From: Lomentospora prolificans
Taxonomy: Eukaryota; Ascomycota; Sordariomycetes; Microascales; Microascaceae
Assembly: GCA_029532625.1 (NCBI GenBank)
Contig: JARFXM010000001.1
Coordinates: 248,001-312,000 of the forward strand
Reading direction: 5' to 3'
DNA length: 64,000 nucleotides
Shown here in pieces: positions 34,656 to 44,685 of the stretch (within the stretch, counting starts at the first letter, position 1; the number at the start of each line of letters is the position of its first letter). The notes beneath the pieces are model-generated. The model saw only the letters and a list, made by a program, of their open reading frames with translations. It did no database searches and was not told the origin of the DNA. The position numbers were made by a program, and so were the translations under genes.

Positions 34656-35972
34656 TTAGGACAGGTAGCCCAAAAACAGGATCATGGCTTCGCTCTTCCC
34701 TCTTCTGGCCCAGTCTTCCGCACTGAATCCGATGCCGTCCTTCGCTAAAGGAGACGCCCCGTTTTTTGGCTAAACCTTGTGCGAGATCTACACCGGCCTC
34801 CTCCCCTCCTCCTCTCTCCCAAAAAATACGCCGTGATGTGGATCGCAGTTCTGTCCGTTTGGCCCGCAAACGGCGTTGATATCGGCCGCGCGACTAAGAC
34901 AGAGGCTAATATTCGGATATCTAGGGCCACGTACTGCGGACTGGAAGACAGTGTGGCCAAGGGAATCCCTGTTTGTGATGTCGGTACTTGCATTAAGCAG
35001 TAGGAGAAGGATAGTCTCATCCCCGATAGATGTAGCGATGTGGAGGGCTGTGGCGATATTCCCGCAGATTACGAGCATAATGTCTTCCATACAGAAGACT
35101 CTCTGATCGATTTCGACACCGGGCGACAAGAAGAGCACAAATGTGTCTTCCTCTTTTCAAATCAAGCCGCGAAGGCTAAGGCGAAATAAATTACCACAAG
35201 CTCCTCCGCCGTGGAGTCGACGCCTTTTCCAAGCAGTAACTTTGCAATCTTCGCATCCTCCATCCTCCCCCAGGCTCTGTATAGTTTGCAGTAGTGTGGT
35301 ACGCCCGTCGTCTGCTGGTATTTTAGGGCTATTTCCCTTGCGAAAAGAAAATCAAGCACGACAAGGCGATTGCTCTCGCACCCTTCTTCAGCATGCGCTC
35401 CATACATCGAAGGGTCGTTGTATTGCAAAGAGCAAGCTACTGTTGGGAAGAGCCACACGGCACAGTTTTTGTCCTTGAAATGTCCCTCCAGCTGTACTCC
35501 GCGATCTAGTAGTAGTAATTTGATCCTTCCCAGGTCAGCGCAATTAATTGCAATACCGAGTAATGTCTTCCCGGAGCCATTTACCGCTCCGATATCAGTA
35601 TTGCCCTGCTTAAGCAAGGCCTCGACATCTGTTTCGTAGCCCAAAAATGCCACAATGTGGAGACTGAGACTGGCGTTGCCAACATGCATAAGAAGTAAGT
35701 CCAGTATTGCGATGCTCTATTTACAAGTTGCTTCCCAATACAGGCAATAACACAATGATTATATCCGGGTCTGCCCATTCACACAATAGCTTTTTGACCA
35801 GGCTTCCGTTAACTATTAGATGAACAGCACTTAAATCTTCGGCAGCCATGTGTTGGGCTGTTTTTCCCAGCGCATCCTCTACTGACTTTTGCGCTTTTCT
35901 CTTGGTGTAGTCATCGTGCAAGCCATTCTCCAAATGCTTGATCCACTCTCTCGACCCTACCATAAAAATCAT
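34656..35972 (-). pseudogene. Decayed ankyrin-repeat gene
   Basis: Ankyrin-like pieces occur in order on the minus strand but in shifting frames. 35972-35721 has GKTAQHMAAEDLSAVHLIV. Next comes AILDLLLMHVGNASLSLHIVAFLG, then VEALLKQGNTDIGAVNGSGKTLLGIAIN (to 35162). 35138-34788 has TALHIATSIGDETILLLLLNASTDITN and DINAVCGPNGQNCDP. A last helix GIGFSAEDWARRGKSEAMILFLGYLS ends at a stop at 34656. The joins near 35700, 35150 and 34800 need frameshifts or stops that no plausible intron removes (the possible gap near 35710 is too short for one). It is most likely the remnant of a larger ankyrin protein. A real gene with odd introns or assembly errors is the alternative. Confidence 0.6.
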
Positions 35973-36500
35973 TCATCACAATCAGAAGGCTAGTGGCATG
36001 TCTGGCGAGGCTGGAGCGTCCGAAATTTGACTCTTCGACGTCGTTGACGTAGCCAACGAGAGCGACAGTCCTGCCGAATCAGTTGGTGAATGGCGACAAT
36101 GAGGCTGATAATCGAGGCGGGATCCATTTAGGAGGGATTTATGGTCAAGTCGAACTAGATTCGGCGAATTAAATGTAGTACCATGTCTAGAAGATTAACA
36201 GGATCGTAGATGTTATATAGACGTTGTGAAGAAAATCTGGGAAGAGGGGGTTATGTTCTAGCAGCACTTCATCTCGAGAGACGTTTCACGGGCCGGACAT
36301 CTAAGCATCGCCACTCTTTCTGGGCTGCATCGCTGCAAGGGAGTGGCTGCCCGTCAGAGTCAGGTTACATCAAGGTTGCATATTCGGGGACAATGTAAAC
36401 CATATCGAATGGCCATTGAAAGGCTAACTAGTGACCTGGCAACAACTGGGTAGATCAATGGTGATTATCAATATTATGCAGTCCACATTTCCTCGCCAGT
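35973..36500. other. Intergenic, no gene seen
   Basis: Between the ankyrin relic and the DJ-1 gene 3' end. No motif-bearing frame; upstream parts of the ankyrin gene may have decayed beyond recognition here. Confidence 0.4.
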
Positions 36501-37259
36501 CTACGCTTTGTAGAACTGCGTAATGCTGCGCCCTTCCTCAAGTTGGAGACCCTCGAGCGCCATCGTGTTGACAAACTCCCTATCGAAATTTTGAAGGCAA
36601 TAGTTCGCAATCATGTCCAAACCTATTATTATCGTCAGATATTCACCATACTCCAAGTTTGAATTATTATTAATTCGCGACTCACCGGCACCGGCGCCTC
36701 CCGCAGTCCACAACTCGCCCTTTCCACCCGGGCCTTCGTAAGGCTTCTCGTCAATCACCCACCGCTGGTCAAGCCATTCGACATCAGGATGCATCTGCTT
36801 CCCCAACGCAATAGCAGGTCTATTCGTGGTGACTTTCTTGCCCTTCAAAACGCCTGCATCCGCAATCCAAATGGATCCAATGCAGGTCGTGAACCAGACG
36901 CGGACCTTGGGCCAGGCCTCCTGGATAAACTTAATGGCTTTCGGGGAGCGCATATCGGGGTACGAGCCTCCCGTGAGAACAATGTCGAGGTCCCGGGGGC
37001 AGTCATCGTATGTGGCAGTGGGCTTGATGTAGACGGAGGGGGTCATGAAAGCGAGTTCAAGGCTGGAGGATATATAAAAGAATTCCATGGGAATGGCAAG
37101 GTCCTTGTACTTTTCTATGGTTGGGTCGAGGCCCAATACGGAGTTGAGGTAGGCCTCCGAAAGGTTTCCCAAGATGTCGATACCCATAATGTCGCTCATC
37201 TGGACGGCCTCCATCATGACTCCGATGCGGAGGGTCTTCTTAGTGGAGGAGGAAGCCAT
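36501..37259 (-). CDS. DJ-1/PfpI family protein
   Basis: Two exons, 37259-36686 and 36622-36501, give 231 aa. It has the class I glutamine amidotransferase-like fold of DJ-1/PfpI/ThiJ proteins: DIVLTGGSYPD, then the nucleophile elbow VWFTTCIGSIWIADAGVLKGKKVTTN with Cys126, and LDMIANYCLQNFDREFV in the last helix region. Fungal relatives include isonitrile-hydratase-like and glyoxalase-like proteins; the reaction here is unknown. The 63-nt intron (36623-36685; GTGAGT donor, CTGAC branch, AATAG acceptor) is a multiple of three without a stop, so unspliced RNA would add 21 residues just after WTAGGAGAG. The spliced form matches the family (GAGAGLDMIANY). Confidence 0.87.
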   Translation of the reverse strand: MASSSTKKTLRIGVMMEAVQMSDIMGIDILGNLSEAYLNSVLGLDPTIEKYKDLAIPMEFFYISSSLELAFMTPSVYIKPTATYDDCPRDLDIVLTGGSYPDMRSPKAIKFIQEAWPKVRVWFTTCIGSIWIADAGVLKGKKVTTNRPAIALGKQMHPDVEWLDQRWVIDEKPYEGPGGKGELWTAGGAGAGESRINNNSNLEYGEYLTIIIGLDMIANYCLQNFDREFVNTMALEGLQLEEGRSITQFYKA

Positions 37260-38213
37260 GGTTAGAGTCAGGTTGCGTCTGAAATGGTGTTAATTGGGAA
37301 GCCAGTAATGATTTGTGATCCTTGAAATCGAGTCTTCCTGAAAGCTGCAACTGTCGAATTTATATGGCAAACCACGTCTAGCCCCTCCACCCTTTGACCG
37401 ATGCTCTTCGGCAGCGGGTAGTTTTACGTCGACGTCTTAACAGCTCAAACATGCTCAGGGCTAAATAGAGTGGCGCGGCTACCCACCAGTCCCGACGAGA
37501 ACGAGAAAGCGTTGGAAGATTTCCGATCCCGATGTAGGGATCCCGTCGGGGTTCTGATAGGCCGAAGCGGGTCAGAGTGTGACCTGAGCTCCGAGGGCTT
37601 TCGGAGTGGATTGCCATTGGTACATCCATGCAATTTAATATCCAGCATGTGGCCTGTACCCTGTTTACATGTCCAGTGAGTGAAGTATGCGGTCGACATG
37701 CTACTGAGACATGCGTTCTTTGCTCGGGCTACTAGTACTCCATAGATGTAGAGCCTTGAACCTGTTATATCGAAAGTGGTTCGGGTTAAGGTTAAGGGTC
37801 GGTCGACTTGGTACACCTTCTCTGTTAAGTCCGGAAATACGGAGTACTGTCAGCTCGATGTTCAAGGGGCGCCTTCCACTCGTTGGAGAGACCCCAATTA
37901 AAATTCTGCACTTAATCCCACTTTAAAGTAGATTACCAAGGTACAGTGTGAAAGAATTCGTGATCCTTCAAGGTCATAGGCAAAAATATAGTCCATGGGA
38001 CAGTGTCAGATCGGTGCTCGCACTAGTAATTTACCCCTTGCCCGATCCCGCGGCAGGGATTCTCGGCCCCCAAAGCCACAATTGGAGCAAGCCCGCGCCC
38101 TGTGACCTCATTCACGACGTTTTCTCTCTTCCCTCCTCCTTAGCTCTCGTCTTGGTGGCCTCCTCAGTCGTGCAGAGCTAAACGCGCGACTCTGACCACG
38201 ACGATAAGGAAAC
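37260..38213. promoter_or_regulatory. Divergent intergenic region, DJ-1 and GPI-type protein genes
   Basis: A 950-bp head-to-head region with no supported gene. CT-rich stretches before 38214 (TTTTCTCTCTTCCCTCCTCC) look like a fungal core promoter. Confidence 0.45.
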
Positions 38214-39134
38214 ATGAGGCCCTACGGACTGGTATTGCTCGCGCTCAGCGCTTCCACGAGCATCCTAGCGGCAAATGTCCAGGGGCGCGATCCCATGGCC
38301 TTCGAACTGGGTCATCTCGGCGAATTCAACCCCCTCGAGAGGCGCGGCGAACCCGTGAACGGCAGCATCAGGACCTACACCCTTCCATTCTGCGACAACA
38401 ACACCGAGAACCTCGGCGGAGGAGGTAGGGACTGGCCCATCGGCCCGGACACCTGCATGAAAGTATCGACCAGTACATCCTTCCAAATCTTCAAGGTCCC
38501 GCTATGCGCAAACGGCACGCAAGCCCTTCTCGCGCGGTACGAGGGCCGAGACTGCAACTACGGCGAGGTCACCTTCGACGGAGGCCTCGTGGAGGTTTCC
38601 GACAGCGACCTTTATAAATGCCAGACGGTCATGCCCATGAACTACACCGTCGACGAGGAGCACGCGTCGCTCGCGAGTTTCGGATTTTACTGTGACGGGA
38701 GACAATCGGATCGGCCGGTCGACGACGGCGACAAGTCGAAAGCAAAGAAAGGCTCCGTGTCCATGAATGTCTGCCCGATTGAGGGAAATCCCATACGCGC
38801 ACCGACTTGGGAGCACCCCATGCCGGACGAGTGCGTCGTTTCGCTCTCGGGCTGGAAGGCCAACATCTACAAGCCCGCGACCTGTGCGGATGGACGCCAG
38901 TCTCGGTTGGCTAAGTGGACGTCCAACCGGTTCTGCGAGGGAGACTACGACGAGATAACGGAGATCACGTCGGATATGCTCGACACTTGCATTTTGATTA
39001 GTGCTGAAACTCACGGCAGCTTTAGCTTTTACTGCACAGGAGCGGGCGTCGGCTGGGATTTGTTGCGGAAGCAGTCGACACTGATACTCGCCTCTTTCTG
39101 GTTGTCGATAATCGTTGGCTCGACCGTGCTATAG
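38214..39134 (+). CDS. GPI-type secreted protein with duplicated six-Cys module
   Basis: Single exon, 306 aa. A signal peptide covers residues 1-20 (MRPYGLVLLALSASTSILAA). The C-terminus is a hydrophobic tail (STLILASFWLSIIVGSTVL) preceded by small residues (CTGAGVG), as in GPI-anchored wall proteins. Two copies of a six-cysteine module are visible: Cys60, 81, 98, 114, 136, 160 and Cys187, 207, 224, 241, 259, 274. Aligned cores are VPLCANGTQALLARYEGRDC against PATCADGRQSRLAKWTSNRFC, then EVSDSDLYKC against EITSDMLDTC, and SFGFYC against SFSFYC. I recognise no named family. It probably sits on the outer membrane face or in the wall; function unknown. Confidence 0.85.
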   Translation: MRPYGLVLLALSASTSILAANVQGRDPMAFELGHLGEFNPLERRGEPVNGSIRTYTLPFCDNNTENLGGGGRDWPIGPDTCMKVSTSTSFQIFKVPLCANGTQALLARYEGRDCNYGEVTFDGGLVEVSDSDLYKCQTVMPMNYTVDEEHASLASFGFYCDGRQSDRPVDDGDKSKAKKGSVSMNVCPIEGNPIRAPTWEHPMPDECVVSLSGWKANIYKPATCADGRQSRLAKWTSNRFCEGDYDEITEITSDMLDTCILISAETHGSFSFYCTGAGVGWDLLRKQSTLILASFWLSIIVGSTVL

Positions 39135-39574
39135 TATTGATTGCCGGACTGTTAGGTCTTCACCAAGAACTGGGCCATCCTGTACAACTGTACGGCCCAG
39201 CAATTTTCCAAATTTCCGCCTCCGACGCCCTACATATCATATTTGATTGCGGTTTAGGAGCAGACTATATATATACAAATCGCAGCCGAAGCTGTGACTT
39301 TAGCACTTGGAAAGCTTAGGGAGATGGGAGCGTTCATGGAACAGGTCGCATTTTCGATATATATATATATCGGCTTTATTGGAGTTACAGTCACGATAGA
39401 AGTTACTTTTTTACCCAGGGCGCGGTTTCCTTTCTTCCCTTGTTTATTCAGAAGTGGGTAATGCACACCACCTCAATATTAATAAGTTTAATTCAATATG
39501 GATGTCATAAAGTCGGGGCTACATAATATTGGTGCACTGGTTCACCCGGCAGTCTCTTCCAGGAAACAACTCAT
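39135..39574. other. Convergent intergenic region
   Basis: 3' ends of two genes meet here. A short TA repeat (about 39357-39370) is the only feature seen. Confidence 0.5.
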
Positions 39575-41075
39575 CTAAGTGTACCAAGTAGGCTCAGGTA
39601 CCTCATTCAACAACTGGAACCTACCCAACTCCTTATTCTTGTACGCAACGGGATCATGAAGCGTATGCGTCCTAAGGTCCCTCCAGAAGCGGTCAAGCCC
39701 GTACTTAGCAGACGTAGTCCTAGCGCCAGTAACCTCGAAGACGCCGCTGGTGACGCGTAAGCCCGTATCAGTAGTCACAACCTTGAGGCTAGCGACGGTC
39801 TCGGCGAGCTCGCCACGGTCGCGAGCTTCGACCTTGGACCTGTCGGGAGTGCCCTTGGCGTAGACGGCGTCGATCTCTCGGCCGGCCTGGTCGGCCAGGG
39901 CTTCGGCGGCGCGGAGGTGGGCGTGGAAGTTGCCGTAGGTGCTCAGGACGTAGAATTCGTCCGTGCCTTTCTCCTTGTTCTATGGTGGCGTGTGACCGTC
40001 AATTAAATTGTCCCACAAAAGCTAATGGATCAAACGTCGACTTACCTCTCCGCCGAAGGGCCAGGCGCGAGTGGTGGCTACTGTGTATTTGGATGCGGTT
40101 GCTAGAGCACCCTGGGCAATGCCGAGGTAGAAGTTGGAAAAGACGAGTTGAATACTAGGGGAAATCAGTGACGAACATATTGGGGGGGGAAATGAATAAA
40201 CTAACGTAGGGAGTAAAAGCGTGGCGAAAGGAATTCCAAGGTACGCCAGATCAGGCTCCTTCTTCTGAACATCCCAACCAAGGGCATCAGACCATGGCGC
40301 CGTCACATTCTCGATCTTGACAGATCCAGACTCGGTAAGCCTGAGACCAATGTTGTTCCAGTTGCGCTGGAACTGAACGCCAGGCTGGTCGGACTTGACA
40401 AAGGCAAAGATGTGGTTCTCGGTGCCTTCAAGGACACCCTCAAGCACGGTCAGATCGGAGATGACGCCGCCGGTGCTGAAGTTTTTGAAGCCGTTGAAGA
40501 CGAGGTTGTCTCCATCCTCGGTAATCTTGAGGTCACCGTCACGGGGGTTAACGGCGCCGCCAACGAAGTAGTTGTTGGTGATGATGATTTCCTGCCAGCG
40601 CTCGGCCTGCTCGGTTGTACCGACGATGCTAGCAGTCAGGGACCAAAGAAGGTGGTAGCCGAGAAGCATACCAAGGGATCTTGCCGCGCGTGTCAGCGGG
40701 TACCAAAGGAAATAGAGCCCATAATTAATAGGGCTGTAGGGTAAAAAGGGCAGCAAGGTGTGTTACCTACCCATCGGCCTTGGCAACCTCCCTGATAACC
40801 TTGTACCCCACACTCAACGGTTGCTCACCACCACCGTACTTCTTGGGTCCAAGCACCTTGAGGAGACCAGCATATTTCAGAAGAGCGACCTCGGCCCTAG
40901 GAGTCTTGTTCTCCTTCTCGCGCTGGGCAGCGTCGACGTCAAGGACAGCTCCTACGTCCTTAGCACGCTGCAACCAGCCGGCTTCATCTTCGGGAAGAGT
41001 GGACCACTTGTCCTTGTACTCCGCATAGACAGCGGGATCGGTCTCGGCGTGGGCAGTACCGTTATTAGTGGTCAT
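39575..41075 (-). CDS. DszC-like flavin acyl-CoA dehydrogenase family protein
   Basis: Four exons, 41075-40771, 40679-40206, 40154-40046 and 39979-39575, give 430 aa with consistent phases. It belongs to the acyl-CoA dehydrogenase superfamily, in the branch of flavin monooxygenases such as DszC (thermophilic desulfurizing enzyme type). Visible parts are the N-terminal helical domain with KYAGLLKVLGPKKYGGGEQPL, SLGMLLGYHLLWS, the middle beta domain (ITEDGDNLVFNGFKNFSTGGVISD and NWNNIGLRLTESGSVKIENV), and C-terminal helices (FYLGIAQGALATASKYT; TTDTGLRVTSGVFEVTGARTTSAKYGLDRFWRDLRTHTLHDP). Relatives use reduced flavin and O2 to oxidise sulfur or nitrogen compounds, and the final HDPVAYKNKELG stretch fits that group. 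No signal peptide; cytosolic or peroxisomal, although the C-terminus (TWYT) is not an SKL signal. Confidence 0.9.
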
Positions 41076-42880
41076 TTTTGTCCGAGACAGGCGGGGGTAT
41101 ATGTCTTATAAATCAGGTGTAACGAGAATAAGGAATAAAGTGACGAGAGATGGATGGCTCGTTTCTGCTATGGGCGATGCCGGGTCAGCTTAATTATATG
41201 CTCATTTTTCGTCGCCGCGCGCTCCCCTGGCATTAATTACATGACATAGTCGCAGGTGAGCCCTCTAGGCCCGTGGCGCATCGATACACCAAAATGTCGT
41301 TATGCCGGCACGAGAAAAAGGGCTAAGCTCTCGCTCGAAGCTGTTTCCGCTGGACCCTGATGCAAGAAGGCGCGCTCGTCACCCCTTCCGGGACCCCGCA
41401 GCCGTGGATAGGGTGTCGATCATCGGCCGCGAACTGACGTAGATAGTAGCGCCCAGCCCATTATGTGCAGAATTGCTACGCTGGATCTCTCAGCTGAGGG
41501 GACTCTTTGCGAAAGGGGCTTAGGCAATGTGACCACTCAGGTACTGGTGGGAGTTGACGGGGAGGTTGCGCCATGGTGCTAGTTCTTTTCTAATCCTAAC
41601 GCGGGATACATGATCAATTTTACCAATTTCGCGAAAAAGAAAAAAAATCAAAAAAAAAAAAACCTGCATCTTTGTCGGTACGCAATCGGTGGTTATTCTG
41701 CGTCCTCCAATTATCCACAAAGAAAAAGCGCCACTAGGAATACAGACAGGCATTGGAGACAGTTCGAGATTGTGAATGCGGTATGAGGCGGATGACGTGC
41801 GACGCGCTAGTGATTGCGTCGATACCAATCCCGCATTGGAAGACCCAAATCCAGGCATCTCTTGAGCGATTTTGCTTTTGGAAATTCTCTCTTAGAATCA
41901 TAGACTAAATTCTAGGACCGTTTACGATCGTCGAGACTGTCAAATCTTTTGATAAGTGTTTTCCCACTTCGCGCGTGGTGTGTGAGGAGGACGGCGAAGC
42001 CAGCCGTTCGTGGGGAGCGCAGGGCCCGTCTTCGATCCCAGGTCTCCCTCCTCCGATCCCGCGGGAGCTTCCATCCATGTCCGGCGTTTAAAACCGGGTG
42101 ATTTGCTTCCTTGATTGGCCAGCTCCATTCGTACAAGGTAACCCCGTGTAAATATTTGACTTGGGCTGCAGCTTGTCGGAGACCAGCCCTGATGGCCACG
42201 GGGTTTTCCTGAGGCCCCCCACGCTCTTCACAGAGCAAAATGCGGAGGCTAATGTCGAAGAAACTTCTTGTGAGTGCTGAGAGAGAAGAAGAGTGCCTGA
42301 GAAAAAAGAAAAAGAAATACCCGGTTGGACGATGACCTCGCCACTACACAGAAGGGGAACACTTTCCATCCACCAAGAGATGTCACACAATCGGACATGG
42401 CTTGCCAATGACAGCAGGAAAAGTCTCTGTCCGCCTCCACGCTCGACGGGAGTCGCTCGGGATTGGCGTTGACATGTCATGACGCCTTCGGACCCCCGCG
42501 ATTGCGCGAACGTCTTCTCCCATCGAGATGCACCATATCTTTGTCTTGACCCGATATAGTAACCAGAGGGGGCCCCTGAGCCTAGGATTGTCTTTTGCTC
42601 TGACACAATGAGGGGTCCCCATTTAATAATCAGCAAATACTCGTGATATCTTTTGCCGAGCGAGTGCCGTGGGTCTGGAATCGACTTCCCGCCAATACTC
42701 TGGCATTTCCCTGCATCGCATATAGTCAACGTGCACTGCTTTTCACCCATTCCTCCTTCTCTTCCCAAACTTGGCCCCCTCCGCGAGACAACCCCTTTCG
42801 GTCACTTTCGTATGGGAAACTGCCTTTCTTCGCTTTGTGACAACTCGCGGCGTGGAAAGACCCCGTTGAGATCGCCCGAC
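41076..42880. promoter_or_regulatory. Divergent intergenic region, DszC-like and MDR genes
   Basis: A 1.8-kb head-to-head region. The longest frame (42088-42768, minus, 226 codons) has no motif and a random-looking composition. An A-rich run lies at about 41637-41662. No gene is supported. Confidence 0.45.
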
Positions 42881-44370
42881 ATGGCTCCAATCAAGCAACC
42901 CCAGCTGCCCTCCGTGCAGACCCAGCTGTTGTTGCATCAGCCCCGGTCGCCCTATGAGACTTTCTCGGAAGGCGGGATCCCTGACCTGAAGCCTGGGGAG
43001 TTACTGGTCCAAGTTGAGGCTATCGGGCTGAACCCTATTGACTGGAAGTCGGCGTAAGACATTCCATCTGACATCATCATATTAATACCCCCTTCACCTG
43101 TGTGGACAACTGACCTTCTATGTAGGGACTTTGGGTTTGCTCTACCTCAGCTTCCTTGTTTGAATGGTCGAGAGTTTGTCGGAACAATCGTGGCTGAGAA
43201 TACTCCTCAAGGGTCCCGTCTCGCCGTTGGTGATCAGGTACGTCTGACTTGGATGTTAATAAACCCCACCGAACCCCTCCCCCCCTTCGCCGACCCTAGA
43301 TCCGAGCCCTAAACTTTTACCATCTAGGTCCTCGCTGTGGCGACAGACTACCGAGACTTCCGAAAGTCGGCCTTCCAAGAATATGCCGTCGTTTGCGGTT
43401 TCAACGCCATCAAGATACCTAAGGGCATTGACCCTTATCAAGCTGCCTCTCTAGGGGTTGCCTTCGTCACTGCTGCGCTATCTTTGGGAGTCTGTCTAGG
43501 CATTAGCCTTCCCAAGCAAGGAAAGCTCCCCGACCTCGACCTCCTGAGCATACTTCAAAGAGAAGGCGAAGAAAATATCCCCAAGGATTGTTTCGACGAA
43601 GTCTTCAACCCCATACCGGCTGGTAGCAGGCCTCATCCCGGAGAATGGGTGCTGTTGTATGGAGGTATTACGCAAAGGTTCCAACATGTCCTGTATGAAT
43701 CCTCTGCTGACTTTTAGATAGCTTCGAGCGTAACGGCGCAATTGTGCATACAACTGTCCAAAGCAGCGGGTCTCAAAATCGTCGGAGTTGTAGATGTAAA
43801 CAAGCATGGAAGGAGATTAAGTGCCCTAGGCGTCGGTGAGTAGCCATCTAGTATTAATACATGGGGTCCGCCCATCTAATCTCCCCATCAGACGTGTTAG
43901 TTGATAGGAAAGACCTCGACCTTGCCGCAAAGCAGGTCCGCCAACACACCCAAGGCTCCCTCCGCTTCGCCATGGACTTCATCGGTAGGGATACCTCAGC
44001 CTGGTGCCAAAACGTCCTCGCCGCCTGCACCTCAACCCGATATCCCAAGGACATTGACAACCCCGACGCGATACCGGACCCTTATACCCAGAAGGGTAGC
44101 ACGCTAAGTCATCTGGTCTGTCTGTCCGGCACACCCAAGGCGAAGTCGCCTAACGTCCGAGTTCACCAAGTCCCCGTCAAGATGTTCCATGAGAACGAGG
44201 AGTTGGGTTGTGTCTTGAGTTATTGGCTTTATCATTCTTTAAAGAACGGCATCATCACGCTACCCGAGACCCAGATTGTTGACGGGGGCCTTGAAGTTAT
44301 CAACTCTTGCCTTGAGCTGATGAGAAGAGGCGAGATATCGGGGAGTCGCTTAGTGGTTAAGCTGAAGTAA
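42881..44370 (+). CDS. MDR oxidoreductase, trans-enoyl-reductase-like
   Basis: Five exons, 42881-43053, 43126-43237, 43328-43664, 43722-43835 and 43892-44370, give 404 aa; all phases agree. It is a zinc-free medium-chain dehydrogenase/reductase of the ToxD/LovC-like group. It has the GroES-like N-terminal half (GELLVQVEAIGLNPIDWKSADFG, LPCLNGREFVGTIV, VGDQVLAVA), then the NADPH-binding fold WVLLYGASSVTAQLCIQLSKAAGLKIVGVVD rebuilt across intron 3, and DFIGRDTSAW. Family members reduce enoyl groups, some serving polyketide synthases in trans, others acting on quinones or enals. No synthase is nearby, so a stand-alone role is more likely. The frame extends upstream (an in-frame ATG at 42812 gives MGNCLSSL), but the ATG at 42881 (GACATGGCT) fits the family start. 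Confidence 0.88.
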
Positions 44371-44685
44371 GATGTTGCGGAAGGCGGCCCAAGACTTGCA
44401 GATTATTATTGAGGGGACGGGTCAAGTACTAAGGGATGCAGATACATGGAGTTATGAAGGCCAAAACTGTTTTGAGAAGAGCATCACAATTGGAACAAGG
44501 CGATTCTAGTGCGGCATGTGTCTAATTATTGCTTAATGGATCGTAACTCGGAGCGCAGGTTCGCATTCTACAGAAATTGGCGAACTATTTTATACAGAAG
44601 ACAAACACAATAGCAACTCATTGCTCACAGCTGAAAATGTGAACTCGTCGATACATGGGATATCCTCACTCTATTCTCCCCTTCT
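44371..44685. other. Convergent intergenic region
   Basis: A 315-bp gap between converging 3' ends. Nothing further is seen. Confidence 0.5.

Noticed and set aside
42088..42768. 226-codon minus-strand frame
   Set aside because: No motif, random-looking composition, and it lies across the promoter between two divergent, well-supported genes.
42812..42880. Alternative start MGNCLSSL for the MDR gene, looking like an N-myristoylation signal
   Set aside because: The family N-terminus begins at MAPIKQPQLP, the ATG at 42881 has a better context, and the extra 23 residues have no counterpart I know of.
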